A stretch of DNA of 64,000 nucleotides. Source: Desertibaculum subflavum (GTDB taxonomy: Bacteria > Pseudomonadota > Alphaproteobacteria > Ferrovibrionales > Ferrovibrionaceae). Position numbers and translations under genes: made by a program. Shown here piece by piece: positions 37,084 through 45,766 of this stretch (position 1 is its first letter; the number at the start of each line of letters is the position of its first letter). The DNA lies in contig QOZS01000010.1 in assembly GCA_003576705.1 (NCBI GenBank), positions 59,280-123,279 on the forward strand, read 5' to 3'. The notes beneath the pieces are model-generated. The model did no database searches and was not told the origin of the DNA. It saw nothing but the letters and a program-made list of their open reading frames with translations.

Positions 37084-37566
37084 ATGTCGAAGACCCACGT
37101 CACCACCACCATCAACGGCGAGCCGACGGAATATCTCTGCGAGGCGTCGCAGAGCATGCTGGATGTGCTGCGCGACGAGCTCGACCTGACCGGCACCAAG
37201 GAGGGCTGCGGCTCCGGCGATTGCGGCGCCTGCTCCATCATCGTCGACGACCGGCTGGTTTGCGCCTGCCTGATGCTCGGCGCCGAGGCCGAGGGCCGCC
37301 GCGTGCTCACCATCGAGGGCATGAGCCACGGCGACAAGCTGCACCCGCTGCAGCAGAAGTTCATCGAGATGGCGGCGCTGCAATGCGGCGTCTGCACGCC
37401 CGGCATGTTGATCGCGGCCAAGGCGCTGCTCGACCGCAATCCGAACCCGAGCGAGACCGAAGTGCGCTTCGGCCTCGCCGGCAATCTCTGCCGTTGCACC
37501 GGTTACGACAAGATCGTCCGCGCGGTCCTCGATGTGGCCGCCGAACAGAGGGAGACCACGCGATGA
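37084..37566 (+). CDS. Molybdenum hydroxylase 2Fe-2S subunit (CoxS type)
   Basis: A 160-aa iron-sulfur subunit carrying two [2Fe-2S] clusters. Plant-type ferredoxin cysteines: Cys42, Cys47, Cys50 and Cys62 (GCGSGDCGAC and downstream). Helical-domain cysteines: Cys101 and Cys104 (QCGVCTPGM) with Cys136 and Cys138 (NLCRCTGY). All eight expected ligands are present. It relays electrons from the molybdenum site to the FAD subunit encoded just before it. The stop overlaps the start of the large subunit by 4 bp (ATGA). Confidence 0.95.
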   Translation: MSKTHVTTTINGEPTEYLCEASQSMLDVLRDELDLTGTKEGCGSGDCGACSIIVDDRLVCACLMLGAEAEGRRVLTIEGMSHGDKLHPLQQKFIEMAALQCGVCTPGMLIAAKALLDRNPNPSETEVRFGLAGNLCRCTGYDKIVRAVLDVAAEQRETTR

Positions 37567-39845
37567 GCGAACAACGCCGCTACAAGTGGGTCGGGACCCG
37601 CCAGAACCGTCCGGACGGCGCCGACAAGGTGACCGGCCGCGCCCGCTTCGGCGCCGATTTCAACCTTCCGGGCGAGCTGGTCGGCAAGGTGCTGCGCAGC
37701 CCGCATGCGCATGCCGTGATCAAGTCGATCGACGTCAGCAAGGCCGCGGCACTGCCGGGCGTGAAGGCCGTCGTCACCGGCGCCGATTTCCCCGAGCAGC
37801 CGGACCAGTTGCTGCCCGCGGGCGAGATGCAGGTCAACCTGCGCGACGTGACGCGCAACGTGATGGCCAAGGAGAAGGCGCTGTACGAGGGCCATGCCAT
37901 CGCCGCCGTCGCCGCCACCACGGCAGCGGTCGCGCAAGAGGCGCTGTCGCTGATCAAGGTCGACTACGAGGTGCTGCCGCATGTGATCGACGTGCAGGAA
38001 GCGATGAAGGACGGCGCGCCGATCCTGCACCCGCATATGCGCACCGACGGCGTGAAGCCGGCGCCGGAAAAGGCCTCGAACATCGCCAAGCGTCTGGAAT
38101 TCAACAAGGGCGATGCGGCCGCCGGCTTCGGCAAGGCCGATATCGTCATCGAGCGCGAGTTCACGACGCAGCCGGTGCACCAGGGCTATATCGAGCCGCA
38201 TGCGGCATTGGCGAGCGCGGCCGAGGACGGCCAGGTTCAGCTCTGGACCACGACGCAGGGCCATTTCCAGGTGCGCGGCTTCTGCTGCCGCCTGCTGAAC
38301 CTCGAGACCTCGCAGCTCCGCGTCACGCCTTCGGAGATCGGCGGCGGTTTCGGCGGCAAGACGGTGGTCTATCTGGAGCCGGTGGCGATCCGCCTGTCGC
38401 AGAAGGCCGGCAAGCCGGTGAAAATGGTGATGTCGCGGGAAGAGGTGTTCCGCGCGTCGGGGCCGACGTCCGGCGGCTGGGTGAAGGTGAAGATGGGCGC
38501 CAAGAAGGACGGCACCATCGTCGCGGCCGATATCACGGTCGCGCTGCAGGCCGGCGCCTTCGCCGGCTCGCCGGTGGGTCCGAGCTGCATGTGCAGCATG
38601 GCCTGCTATGACGTCGAGAACATCCATGTCGTCGGCTACGACGTGGTGAGCAACCGGCCGAAGGTCGCGGCGTATCGCGCGCCCGGCGCGCCGATCTCGG
38701 CCTGGGCGGTCGAGTCGGTGGTCGACATGGTGGCGCAGGAGCTGAATATCGACCCGATCGATTTGCGTCTGAAGAACGCGGCGAAGCAGGGCACCAAGAC
38801 GCATTACGGCCCGACCTTCGGCGTGATCGGCATGGTCGAGACCCTGGAAGCCGCCAAGGCCTCGCCGCACTACAAGTCGAAGGTGAAGCCGGGCTATGCC
38901 CGCGGCGTCGCCGCCGGCTTCTGGTTCAATGTCGGCGCCGATTCTTCGGCTGCCGCGCATGTGGGCGAGGACGGCAGCGTCACCATCATCTCCGGCAATC
39001 CGGATATCGGCGGCTCGCGCGCCTCGCTCGCCCTGATGGCGGCGGAGGAGCTCGGCATCGACTACAAGAAGGTGCGGCCGATCGTGGCCGACACCGCTTC
39101 GATCGGCTTCAACTTCGTCACCGGCGGCAGCCGCGTCACCTTTGCGACCGGCCTCGCCGTGGTGAACGCGACGCGCGACATGATCGGCCAGCTGAAGCAG
39201 CGCGCGGCGAAGCTGTGGGAGGTCGATGTCGACGCCGTGGTGTGGGAGGACGGCGAGGCGCGGCCCTCCAGCACCAATGTCGGCAAGTTCGAGCCGCTCT
39301 CGCTCGCCAAGCTCGCGGCGAGCGCGAGCCGCACCGGCGGACCGATCAACGGTCATGCGCAGCTCAATGCGCAAGGCGCCGGCCCGGGCTTCGGCGTCCA
39401 CATTGTCGACCTGAAGGTGGATCCCGATACCGGCATCTGCACCATCGACCGCTATACCGCGGTGCAGGATGTCGGCACCGCCATCCATCCTTCCTATGTG
39501 GAAGGCCAGCTGCAGGGCGGCGCGGCGCAGGGCATCGGCTGGGCGCTGAACGAGGAATACATCTACGACGCCAAGGGCCGGCTGCTGAATCCGGGCTTCC
39601 TGGATTACCGCATGCCGGTCGCATCCGACCTGCCGATGATCGAGACCGTGCTGGTCGAGGTGCCGAACCCCGCGCATCCCTACGGCGTGCGCGGCGTGGG
39701 CGAGGTGCCGATCATTCCGCCGATGGCGGCGATCGGCAGCGCGATCGCGCGGGCGACCGGCGTGCGCATGGTCGACCTGCCGATCTCGCCGCCGAGGCTT
39801 TCGGCGGCCCTCGACGCGGCGACGCCCCGGATGGCGGCGGAGTAG
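37563..39845 (+). CDS. Molybdenum hydroxylase large subunit, molybdopterin-binding (CoxL form II type)
   Basis: A 760-aa catalytic subunit binding molybdopterin cytosine dinucleotide. The GGGFGGKT block lies near 258-265. The active-site loop reads AYRAPGAP (Tyr371 on), not the AYxCSFR loop of true CO dehydrogenase (form I), so CO oxidation is unlikely. Glu714 in VRGVGEVP is the expected catalytic base. Form II enzymes hydroxylate N-heterocycles, aldehydes or purine-like compounds; the substrate is unknown. Proximity to amidohydrolases and a purine-type permease at 50423 makes a heterocycle plausible, but that is inference. A MoaD/ThiS-like gene follows one base later. Confidence 0.9.
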   Translation: MSEQRRYKWVGTRQNRPDGADKVTGRARFGADFNLPGELVGKVLRSPHAHAVIKSIDVSKAAALPGVKAVVTGADFPEQPDQLLPAGEMQVNLRDVTRNVMAKEKALYEGHAIAAVAATTAAVAQEALSLIKVDYEVLPHVIDVQEAMKDGAPILHPHMRTDGVKPAPEKASNIAKRLEFNKGDAAAGFGKADIVIEREFTTQPVHQGYIEPHAALASAAEDGQVQLWTTTQGHFQVRGFCCRLLNLETSQLRVTPSEIGGGFGGKTVVYLEPVAIRLSQKAGKPVKMVMSREEVFRASGPTSGGWVKVKMGAKKDGTIVAADITVALQAGAFAGSPVGPSCMCSMACYDVENIHVVGYDVVSNRPKVAAYRAPGAPISAWAVESVVDMVAQELNIDPIDLRLKNAAKQGTKTHYGPTFGVIGMVETLEAAKASPHYKSKVKPGYARGVAAGFWFNVGADSSAAAHVGEDGSVTIISGNPDIGGSRASLALMAAEELGIDYKKVRPIVADTASIGFNFVTGGSRVTFATGLAVVNATRDMIGQLKQRAAKLWEVDVDAVVWEDGEARPSSTNVGKFEPLSLAKLAASASRTGGPINGHAQLNAQGAGPGFGVHIVDLKVDPDTGICTIDRYTAVQDVGTAIHPSYVEGQLQGGAAQGIGWALNEEYIYDAKGRLLNPGFLDYRMPVASDLPMIETVLVEVPNPAHPYGVRGVGEVPIIPPMAAIGSAIARATGVRMVDLPISPPRLSAALDAATPRMAAE

Positions 39846-39846
39846 C

Positions 39847-40095
39847 TTGGCGCGGGTCATTCTGACCTACTCGTTCGCCAAGCAGTTCGCGGACGGGCAG
39901 ACCGAGATCGAGCTGCCGGGCCGTACGGTCCGGCAGCTGATCCGTGCGCTGGAGGCGCGCTTTCCGGCGCTGGAAGGCCATCTCGAAGGCGACATCGCCG
40001 TCGTCATCGACGGTGTCGTGCACCAGAACGCGCTTCTGGAAGAGGTGGCAGAAGATTCCGAAGTGGCGTTCATCCCGCCGATCGGCGGTGGGTGA
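39847..40095 (+). CDS. MoaD/ThiS-like beta-grasp protein
   Basis: An 82-aa ubiquitin-like protein ending in Gly-Gly-Gly, the tail that MoaD and ThiS use to carry a thiocarboxylate. MoaD donates sulfur to molybdopterin. Its position one base after the molybdenum-enzyme large subunit suggests dedicated cofactor supply or sulfuration of that enzyme. The start is TTG at 39847, supported by GGCGGAG six bases before; no ATG is available. Whether the last two or three glycines are exposed cannot be told. An alternative is a ThiS-type sulfur carrier for another pathway. Confidence 0.8.
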   Translation: MARVILTYSFAKQFADGQTEIELPGRTVRQLIRALEARFPALEGHLEGDIAVVIDGVVHQNALLEEVAEDSEVAFIPPIGGG

Positions 40096-40115
40096 CCGGG
40101 CGGGAGGCTGAGGCC

Positions 40116-40970
40116 ATGCAGATCGGCGCCGCGATGTTCTTCACCGACTACTCGATCCGGGCCGACGCGCTGGCGCGGGCGTTGGAAGAGCGCGGCTTCG
40201 AATCACTCTGGGCGCCGGAGCATTCGCATATTCCGGCCTCGCGCGCGACGCCGTTTCCGCAAGGCGGCGACCTGCCGAAGAAATATTACGACGTGATGGA
40301 TCCCTTCGTGTCGCTCAGCGTCGCTGCCACGGTCACCCGCAAGCTGAAGGTCGCGACCGGCATCTGCCTGGTGGTGCAGCGCGACCCGATCCAGACGGCG
40401 AAGCTGGTCGCCTCGCTGGACCAGGTGTCGAACGGCCGCTTCATGTTCGGCGTCGGCGCCGGCTGGAACGCCGAGGAGATGGCCGATCACGGCACCGAGT
40501 TCAAGACGCGGTTCCGCCTGATGGCGGAGCGCATCGCGGCGATGAAGCAGATCTGGACCGAGGAGAAGGCCGAATTCCACGGCGAGTTCGTGAACTTTCC
40601 GCCCCTGCAGACCTGGCCGAAACCGGTGCAGAAGCCGCACCCGCCGGTGATCGTCGGCGGCGTGTTCCCGCATGGCGCCCGGCGTGCGCTTGCCTTCGGC
40701 AATGGCTGGATGCCGCATGTGAGCCGGCCGCAATACGGCGATGTCGGCGACTTCCTGCCGCGCTTCCGGCAGATGGCGGCGGAAGCGGGCCGCGATCCCG
40801 CCAGCGTGCCGGTGACCGCCTGGGCGGTGCCGGATGATATCGACCGGTTGAAGCGCTACCGCGATCTGGGCGTCGAGCGGTCGGTGGTCAGCCTGCCATC
40901 CGATCCGGCGGATAAGCTGCTGCCCACGCTCGACCGCTGGGCCGGGTTCATCGAACAGCTCAAGAGCTGA
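40116..40970 (+). CDS. LLM-class (luciferase-like) oxidoreductase
   Basis: A 284-aa TIM-barrel protein of the luciferase-like monooxygenase superfamily, of the F420-associated TIGR03619-like type. Features: start MQIGAAMFFTDYSI, the LWAPEHSHIP block, and DQVSNGRFMFGVGAGWN (about 104-121), which contacts the flavin or F420 phosphate. No F420 genes are visible in the window, so the cofactor (FMNH2 or F420) is open. Start ATG 40116 with GGGAGG and GAGG upstream. It lies within the operon downstream of the molybdenum hydroxylase and may act on the hydroxylated product. Confidence 0.85.
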   Translation: MQIGAAMFFTDYSIRADALARALEERGFESLWAPEHSHIPASRATPFPQGGDLPKKYYDVMDPFVSLSVAATVTRKLKVATGICLVVQRDPIQTAKLVASLDQVSNGRFMFGVGAGWNAEEMADHGTEFKTRFRLMAERIAAMKQIWTEEKAEFHGEFVNFPPLQTWPKPVQKPHPPVIVGGVFPHGARRALAFGNGWMPHVSRPQYGDVGDFLPRFRQMAAEAGRDPASVPVTAWAVPDDIDRLKRYRDLGVERSVVSLPSDPADKLLPTLDRWAGFIEQLKS

Positions 40971-40989
40971 GACAGCGCGGGGGAGAGAA

Positions 40990-41718
40990 ATGCCGTCATC
41001 CGACATCGTCGCCGAGCTTGCGCCGACCGGCGTTCTGCGCGCCGGCATCAACCTGGGCAACTTCCTGCTGGTGACCGGGCGCACGGCGAGCGGCGATCCG
41101 GCCGGCGTGGCGCCCGACATGGCGGCGGCGATCGCTGGCAAGCTTGGCGTGCCCGTGAAGTACGTGCCCTACAAGACGCCGGGCGAGCTTGCCGATGCCG
41201 GCGGCACCGGCGCCTGGGATATCGGGCTGATCGGGGCGGAGCCGGCACGGGCGGAGAAGATCGCCTTCACCGCGGCCTATTGCGAGATCGAGGCAACCTA
41301 TCTCGTTCCTGCCGGATCGAAGCTCTCCAGCATCGCCGATGTGGACAAGCCGGGCGTGCGCATCGCGGTCAGCGCGCGCAGCGCCTACGACCTGTGGCTG
41401 GAGCGGAATATCAAGCAGGCGACCTTGCTGCGCGCGGCCGGCCTCGACGCCTCCTTCGATTTGTTCGTCAACGACAAGCTGGACGCGCTGGCGGGATTGA
41501 AGCCGCGTCTGCTGTCGGACGTGGAGAAGCTGCCCGGCGCACGCCTCCTGCCGGGCAAGTTCACGGCCGTGCAGCAGGCGGTCGGCACCGCGCGGAGCAA
41601 TAAGGCAGGCGCGGCATTTCTCAGCAGATTCGTCGAGGATGCCAAAGCCTCCGGCCTGGTCGCCGAACTGATCGCGAAGCACAAGGTCGTGGGGCTCTCT
41701 GTCGCACCGGCGGCCTGA
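40990..41718 (+). CDS. Periplasmic-binding-protein-like domain protein lacking a signal peptide
   Basis: A 242-aa protein with the fold of family 3 solute-binding proteins: GVLRAGINLGNFLL at the N-terminus, then a GVAPDMAAAIA helix and a WDIGLIGAEPARAEKI ligand-loop region, as in amino-acid binding proteins. There is no signal peptide or lipobox; the ATG follows a GGGGAGAG site and no upstream extension is possible in this spacing. It therefore appears cytosolic, and no ABC transporter genes lie nearby. It may bind a substrate or intermediate of the surrounding catabolic pathway, or be a re-used enzyme scaffold. Confidence 0.75.
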   Translation: MPSSDIVAELAPTGVLRAGINLGNFLLVTGRTASGDPAGVAPDMAAAIAGKLGVPVKYVPYKTPGELADAGGTGAWDIGLIGAEPARAEKIAFTAAYCEIEATYLVPAGSKLSSIADVDKPGVRIAVSARSAYDLWLERNIKQATLLRAAGLDASFDLFVNDKLDALAGLKPRLLSDVEKLPGARLLPGKFTAVQQAVGTARSNKAGAAFLSRFVEDAKASGLVAELIAKHKVVGLSVAPAA

Positions 41719-41730
41719 GGAGGATCGAGT

Positions 41731-42696
41731 ATGCGTCCGCGTATCGTGGTGGTGACCCAGGCGATGGTCGATGAGGAGGTCGTGCGCGAGATGGCGCCCG
41801 ACGGCTTCGAGCTGCAGATCGCCAAGCCCGGCAGCGGCGACTGGCAGACGGCGATCGGCGGCGCCGAATATCTCGTCGGCTTCGTCGACATGCTGGTCAA
41901 GGAAGAGCTCTATCGCGGCGCGCCGAGGCTGAAGCTGGTGCAATGCCTGAGCGCCGGCTATGACCGCGCCGATATCGCCGCGGCCCGGCGCGCCAATGTC
42001 CCGCTTGCCAACAACGGCGGCGCCAATTCGGTCGCGGTTTCGGAACACGCGATCCTGCTGATGCTGGCGGTGTCGCGCCAGCTGATCCGCCAGCATGCGA
42101 GCGTCGCCGCCGGCCGCTGGCGCGGCAACTCGACCCCGCGGCTGCACGAGCTGCGCGGCCGCACGCTCGGCATCGTCGGCCTCGGCACCATCGGCAAGAA
42201 GACGGCGCGGCTCGCCCAGGCCTTCGGCATGCCGGTGCATTACTACGACATCGCCCGCCTGCCCGAGGATGCCGAAGATGCGCTGAACGTGCGGTTCCGG
42301 CTCTATCGCGAGCTGCTCCGCACCTCCGACGTCGTCTCGCTGCACGTGCCGCTCAATGCCTCTACCAAGGGCATGCTGGGCGAGGCGGAGCTGGCGCTGA
42401 TGAAGGCGGACGCGATCCTGATCAACACCAGCCGCGGACCGGTGGTGGACGAGAAGGCGCTCCACCGCGCGCTCGCCGACGGCAAGCTCGCCGGCGCCGG
42501 CCTCGACGTCTTCGAGCAGGAACCGCCGCCCGCCGACAATCCGCTGTTCACCCTCGACAATGTCATCCTGACCGCCCACATGGCCGGGCCGACGCAGGAG
42601 AGCAATATCGGGCGGCTGCGCAACGCTTTCGACAATGTGCAGCGCGTCGCGCGCGGCGAGCCGCCGCTCTGGGTGGTGCCCGAATTCACCGATTGA
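41731..42696 (+). CDS. D-2-hydroxyacid dehydrogenase (NAD-dependent)
   Basis: A 321-aa member of the D-isomer 2-hydroxyacid dehydrogenase family (PGDH/glyoxylate-reductase type). The NAD-binding Rossmann motif GIVGLGTIG is at 147-155. The catalytic residues are Arg235 (INTSRGPVVD), Glu264 (FEQEPP) and His283 (LTAHMAG). The start ATG at 41731 has GAGGA upstream. The exact 2-oxo/2-hydroxy acid is not identifiable. It lies 12 bp downstream of the binding-protein-like gene and 33 bp upstream of an amidohydrolase, in the same operon direction, so it probably reduces a keto-acid fragment from the pathway. Confidence 0.9.
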   Translation: MRPRIVVVTQAMVDEEVVREMAPDGFELQIAKPGSGDWQTAIGGAEYLVGFVDMLVKEELYRGAPRLKLVQCLSAGYDRADIAAARRANVPLANNGGANSVAVSEHAILLMLAVSRQLIRQHASVAAGRWRGNSTPRLHELRGRTLGIVGLGTIGKKTARLAQAFGMPVHYYDIARLPEDAEDALNVRFRLYRELLRTSDVVSLHVPLNASTKGMLGEAELALMKADAILINTSRGPVVDEKALHRALADGKLAGAGLDVFEQEPPPADNPLFTLDNVILTAHMAGPTQESNIGRLRNAFDNVQRVARGEPPLWVVPEFTD

Positions 42697-42729
42697 CGCG
42701 GCGCACCCGCTGGCTGGGAGGAGAGGTCG

Positions 42730-43866
42730 ATGCAGTACGACGTCATTTCCGCCGATGGCCATGTCGACCTGATCTGGCTGCCGCCCGATCTCTTCACCGC
42801 CAATGCCTCCGAAAAGTTCCGCGATCGCATGCCCTATGTGACGGAGAGCCCGGACGGACCGCGCTGGGTCAGCCGCAACGGCGCGCAGTTCGGGCTGGTC
42901 AACGGCATGGGCTCGGCCGGACGCAAATACGTGCCTGGCGAGATCCATCGCTCCGACCGCATGGCCTCGACCGGCCTCTATGACGACGGCAGGAAGGGCA
43001 TCCGCCGCCTGACCGAGCCGGACCTGCGCCTCAAGGACCAGGACCGCGACGGCGTGCAGGCGGAGGTGCTCTATGGCGTGCTGGGCTCGAGCGGCCGCCT
43101 GAACGATGGCGAGGCGGCGGTCGAGATGCTGCGCATCTACAACGACTGGCTGCACGATTTCTGCCGCAGCCATCCCGACCGGCTGATCGGCCTCGCCAAC
43201 ATCCCGAGCCACGATATCGACGCCGCCGTCGCCGAGGTGAAGCGCGCGGCGGCGCGCGGCGTGCGCGGCATCGACGTCGCCAACCGGCCGGACATGATCC
43301 CGCTCTATGACGAGGTCTACGAGCCGCTCTGGCAGATCGCGCACGAGACCGGCATCCCGGTGCATTTCCATACCATCGGCGGGCGGTCGCCGGATTACAG
43401 CAAGATGAGCCGGGTGATGGCGCGGCGCGCCTTCGCGACCCACATCACCGGCTTCCAGATGCATATGAGCTACATGCTGATCCAGCTGATCTTCAGCGGG
43501 GCGCTGGCGCGCTATCCGAACCTGAAGGTGGTGATCGGCGAGGCCGGGCTCGGCTGGATCCCCTATGTGCTGCAGCACATGGACCTGGAATGGGAGGACC
43601 AGTTCAAGGACCTGGACCTGAAGATGCGCCCGAGCGAGTACTGGCGCCGCCAGTGCTATGCGACCTATCAGACCGACCCGATCGGCATCAAGCTGCTGCA
43701 GGATCTCGGCGAGGACAACGTGATGTGGGGATCGGACTTTCCGCATCCCGACGGCATCTGGCCGGATTCACGGGAGTTCATCGATCGCGAGCTCGGCCAC
43801 CTGCCGGCAACGACACGCCGCAAGGTGATCTGCGACACCGCCGCGAAGCTCTACCGGCTGCAGTAG
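42730..43866 (+). CDS. Amidohydrolase-2 family metal-dependent hydrolase (ACMSD-like)
   Basis: A 378-aa TIM-barrel amidohydrolase related to aminocarboxymuconate-semialdehyde decarboxylase. Instead of the usual HxH, the first metal motif reads ADGHVD (residues 8-13), as in a large subgroup of this family. His212 and His214 (VHFHTIGG) and Asp336 (WGSDFPHPDG) complete the site. Members decarboxylate or hydrolyse aromatic breakdown products. Start ATG 42730 after GGGAGGAGAGG. It is the last plus-strand gene of the 36-44 kb operon and ends 5 bp from the convergent LigI-like gene. Confidence 0.88.
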   Translation: MQYDVISADGHVDLIWLPPDLFTANASEKFRDRMPYVTESPDGPRWVSRNGAQFGLVNGMGSAGRKYVPGEIHRSDRMASTGLYDDGRKGIRRLTEPDLRLKDQDRDGVQAEVLYGVLGSSGRLNDGEAAVEMLRIYNDWLHDFCRSHPDRLIGLANIPSHDIDAAVAEVKRAAARGVRGIDVANRPDMIPLYDEVYEPLWQIAHETGIPVHFHTIGGRSPDYSKMSRVMARRAFATHITGFQMHMSYMLIQLIFSGALARYPNLKVVIGEAGLGWIPYVLQHMDLEWEDQFKDLDLKMRPSEYWRRQCYATYQTDPIGIKLLQDLGEDNVMWGSDFPHPDGIWPDSREFIDRELGHLPATTRRKVICDTAAKLYRLQ

Positions 43867-43870
43867 CCGG

Positions 43871-44767
43871 TCAGAACCCGTAGAGCACGGCCGGGTTGTC
43901 GACCAGGACGCGCTTGCGCGCGGCCGGATCGGGCAACCAGCGGCCGAGCAACTCGAGCGTCTCCACCGTCGGCATCATCGGCTTCGAGAAGCGCACATGC
44001 GGCCAGTCGCTGCCCCAGACCATCCGGTTGGGCGCGGCGGCGATCAGTGCCTGCGCCATCGGATCGACATCCTCGAAGTCGTGGTTCTTCTGGCTGGCGC
44101 GGTAGGCGCCGGAGATCTTCACCCAGGTGCGGCCGGTCTTCAGCAGATCCAGCATGGTGCGGAAGGCGGGATGGCCGGTGCCCTCCGGCAGGTGCACGCC
44201 GGCCATATGATCGATCACCACCGGCACGGATAGCTTGGGCAGGCGCGGCGCGACATCGACCAGGCGCTGCGGCGTGGTGAGCAGCTGCACATGCCAGCCG
44301 AGCGGCGCGATCCGCTGAGCCAAGGTCTCCAGCGCGTCGAAGCCGATGCCGCCGCCGATCGAGACATTGAGCCTGACGCCGCGCACGCCGATCTCGTGCA
44401 TCGAGCGGAGATCCGCTTCCGGCACGTCCGGCGGCACCACCACGACACCGCGCAGCCGCTTGGGATGGCGGCGCATCACTTCCAGCATCAGGCGGTTGTC
44501 GGTGCCGTGCACGCTGACCTGCACCAGCACGCCGCGATCGATGCCGAGCCCGTCGAGCATGCGGAAATATTCCGCCTCGCTCGCCGCCGGCGGCGTGTAG
44601 CTGCGGTCGGCGACGAAGGGATAGGCGACGCCGTCGCCGATCACATGCGCATGCGTGTCGCAGGCGCCGGGCGGCACCGGCCAGGAGGGCCGCTGCATCT
44701 GCGGCAACGGGCCCGTGCAAGCCGGTGCCGAAGCAGTGGCGAGCGGATGGTGCGGCGCTTGCGTCAT
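43871..44767 (-). CDS. Amidohydrolase family protein, 2-pyrone-4,6-dicarboxylate lactonase (LigI)-like
   Basis: A 298-aa TIM-barrel amidohydrolase resembling LigI-type lactonases. DTHAHV (37-42, His39/His41) is the metal motif of the first strand, followed by GVLVQVSVHGTDN, a VVIDHMAG strand and the C-terminal WGSDWPHVRFSKP with the catalytic Asp. Such enzymes hydrolyse lactone rings in aromatic acid degradation. Start ATG 44767 with GGGAGGAAAGA; it overlaps the preceding paralogue gene by 4 bp, which places it at the end of the selenoprotein operon. It differs clearly from the ACMSD-like protein encoded next door. Confidence 0.85.
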   Translation of the reverse strand: MTQAPHHPLATASAPACTGPLPQMQRPSWPVPPGACDTHAHVIGDGVAYPFVADRSYTPPAASEAEYFRMLDGLGIDRGVLVQVSVHGTDNRLMLEVMRRHPKRLRGVVVVPPDVPEADLRSMHEIGVRGVRLNVSIGGGIGFDALETLAQRIAPLGWHVQLLTTPQRLVDVAPRLPKLSVPVVIDHMAGVHLPEGTGHPAFRTMLDLLKTGRTWVKISGAYRASQKNHDFEDVDPMAQALIAAAPNRMVWGSDWPHVRFSKPMMPTVETLELLGRWLPDPAARKRVLVDNPAVLYGF

Positions 44768-45765
44768 TCTTTCCTCCCGAGAGATTCGATCGCACGGGTA
44801 ACCGATCGCGTGCCGCCCATCCAGAGCGGCGGATAGGTCATCTTCAGGCCGGCCCCGCCGGTGACGATCGGATGGATGTCCCGCGGCGATGCGGCGATAC
44901 GCGCGGCAGATTCGCTTTGGTTGAACAGGTAATCCTGCGCGGCGGCGAGATCCCACCCGCCGCGCTCGATCATGCGCGCCATCTCGGGCGGCAACAGGAA
45001 GAACTGCTCGCCGCCGGGGCGCTCCCGTCCCGCCGAGGCCGCCAGCCGCGCCCCGCGCATGGCGTCAAGCATGGGGCGCAGCACCGCCTGCGGGCTGCTG
45101 CCGCCATCGACCGGCAGCACTTCCATGGTGCCCGAGACGCCGAGCACGGTCACAGCGTCGGCCTCGCGCGTGAAGCCGCGGCGAACATGCAGTGGCGGCG
45201 CCCAGGGATCGTCGACTTCCGCGAAGGCAAAGGTGTACTTGCCGGGCTGGCCCATGGTCGCCATGTCGCCGACGCCCGGATGCGCGCCGCCGATATTGGT
45301 GAGCGCCAGTCGGATGGCACGGCCGATGCAGGCATTGGCGCGGTTGCCGGGTCCGAGACAATTGGCGCTGGCGTTCATGCCGAGGCGCGCGGCGATCGGT
45401 CCATGCACGATTGCGGCGACAGTCGGCGTTCCTGTCGTCGTCTGGATGCCGAGCAGGTTGAAATCTGGCTCCAGGCAGGCGGTCACCGCGGCCAGCACCA
45501 CCGGCAGCTCGGCCGGAACGCAGCCAGCCAGCACGCATTGATAGGCGACGGCCGATACCGTCAGCTCGCCGAACAGCGGCGGCACCTGGCCGAAGGACCG
45601 GCTCGGTTCGGCGACGCCCTGCAGCATGCGAGCGAGGCGCGACCGCGTCGGCGGCACCAGCGGCAGGCCGTCGCCGAGCTGCAGCGCATCGAGCGCGGCC
45701 TGCGCTTCCTCGAAGCTGACATTGTCGCCGAAAAGGGGAAGCTCTTCGCTGCCGATGCCGGACAT
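44764..45765 (-). CDS. Conserved protein of unknown function, paralogue B (UGSC-operon partner)
   Basis: A 333-aa protein clearly homologous to its upstream neighbour at 45767-46810. Shared blocks: DGLPLVPPT near 32-40; AGC (Cys82) before PAELPVVLAA; ASANC (Cys136) followed by GPGNRANACIGRA; TNIGGAHPGVGD; and DPWAPPLHVRRGF. Cys82 and Cys136 align with Cys81 and Cys135 of the neighbour, so two cysteines are conserved after duplication. No signal or membrane segments. The gene starts one base after the paralogue stops and overlaps the LigI-like gene. No characterised family is recognised. Tight linkage to the probable selenoprotein two genes upstream suggests a joint complex or pathway. Confidence 0.8.
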   Translation of the reverse strand: MSGIGSEELPLFGDNVSFEEAQAALDALQLGDGLPLVPPTRSRLARMLQGVAEPSRSFGQVPPLFGELTVSAVAYQCVLAGCVPAELPVVLAAVTACLEPDFNLLGIQTTTGTPTVAAIVHGPIAARLGMNASANCLGPGNRANACIGRAIRLALTNIGGAHPGVGDMATMGQPGKYTFAFAEVDDPWAPPLHVRRGFTREADAVTVLGVSGTMEVLPVDGGSSPQAVLRPMLDAMRGARLAASAGRERPGGEQFFLLPPEMARMIERGGWDLAAAQDYLFNQSESAARIAASPRDIHPIVTGGAGLKMTYPPLWMGGTRSVTRAIESLGRKE

Positions 45766-45766
45766 A

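Noticed and set aside
37563..39845. True (form I) CO dehydrogenase
   Set aside because: The active-site loop is AYRAPGAP, lacking the AYxCSFR cysteine loop needed for CO oxidation.
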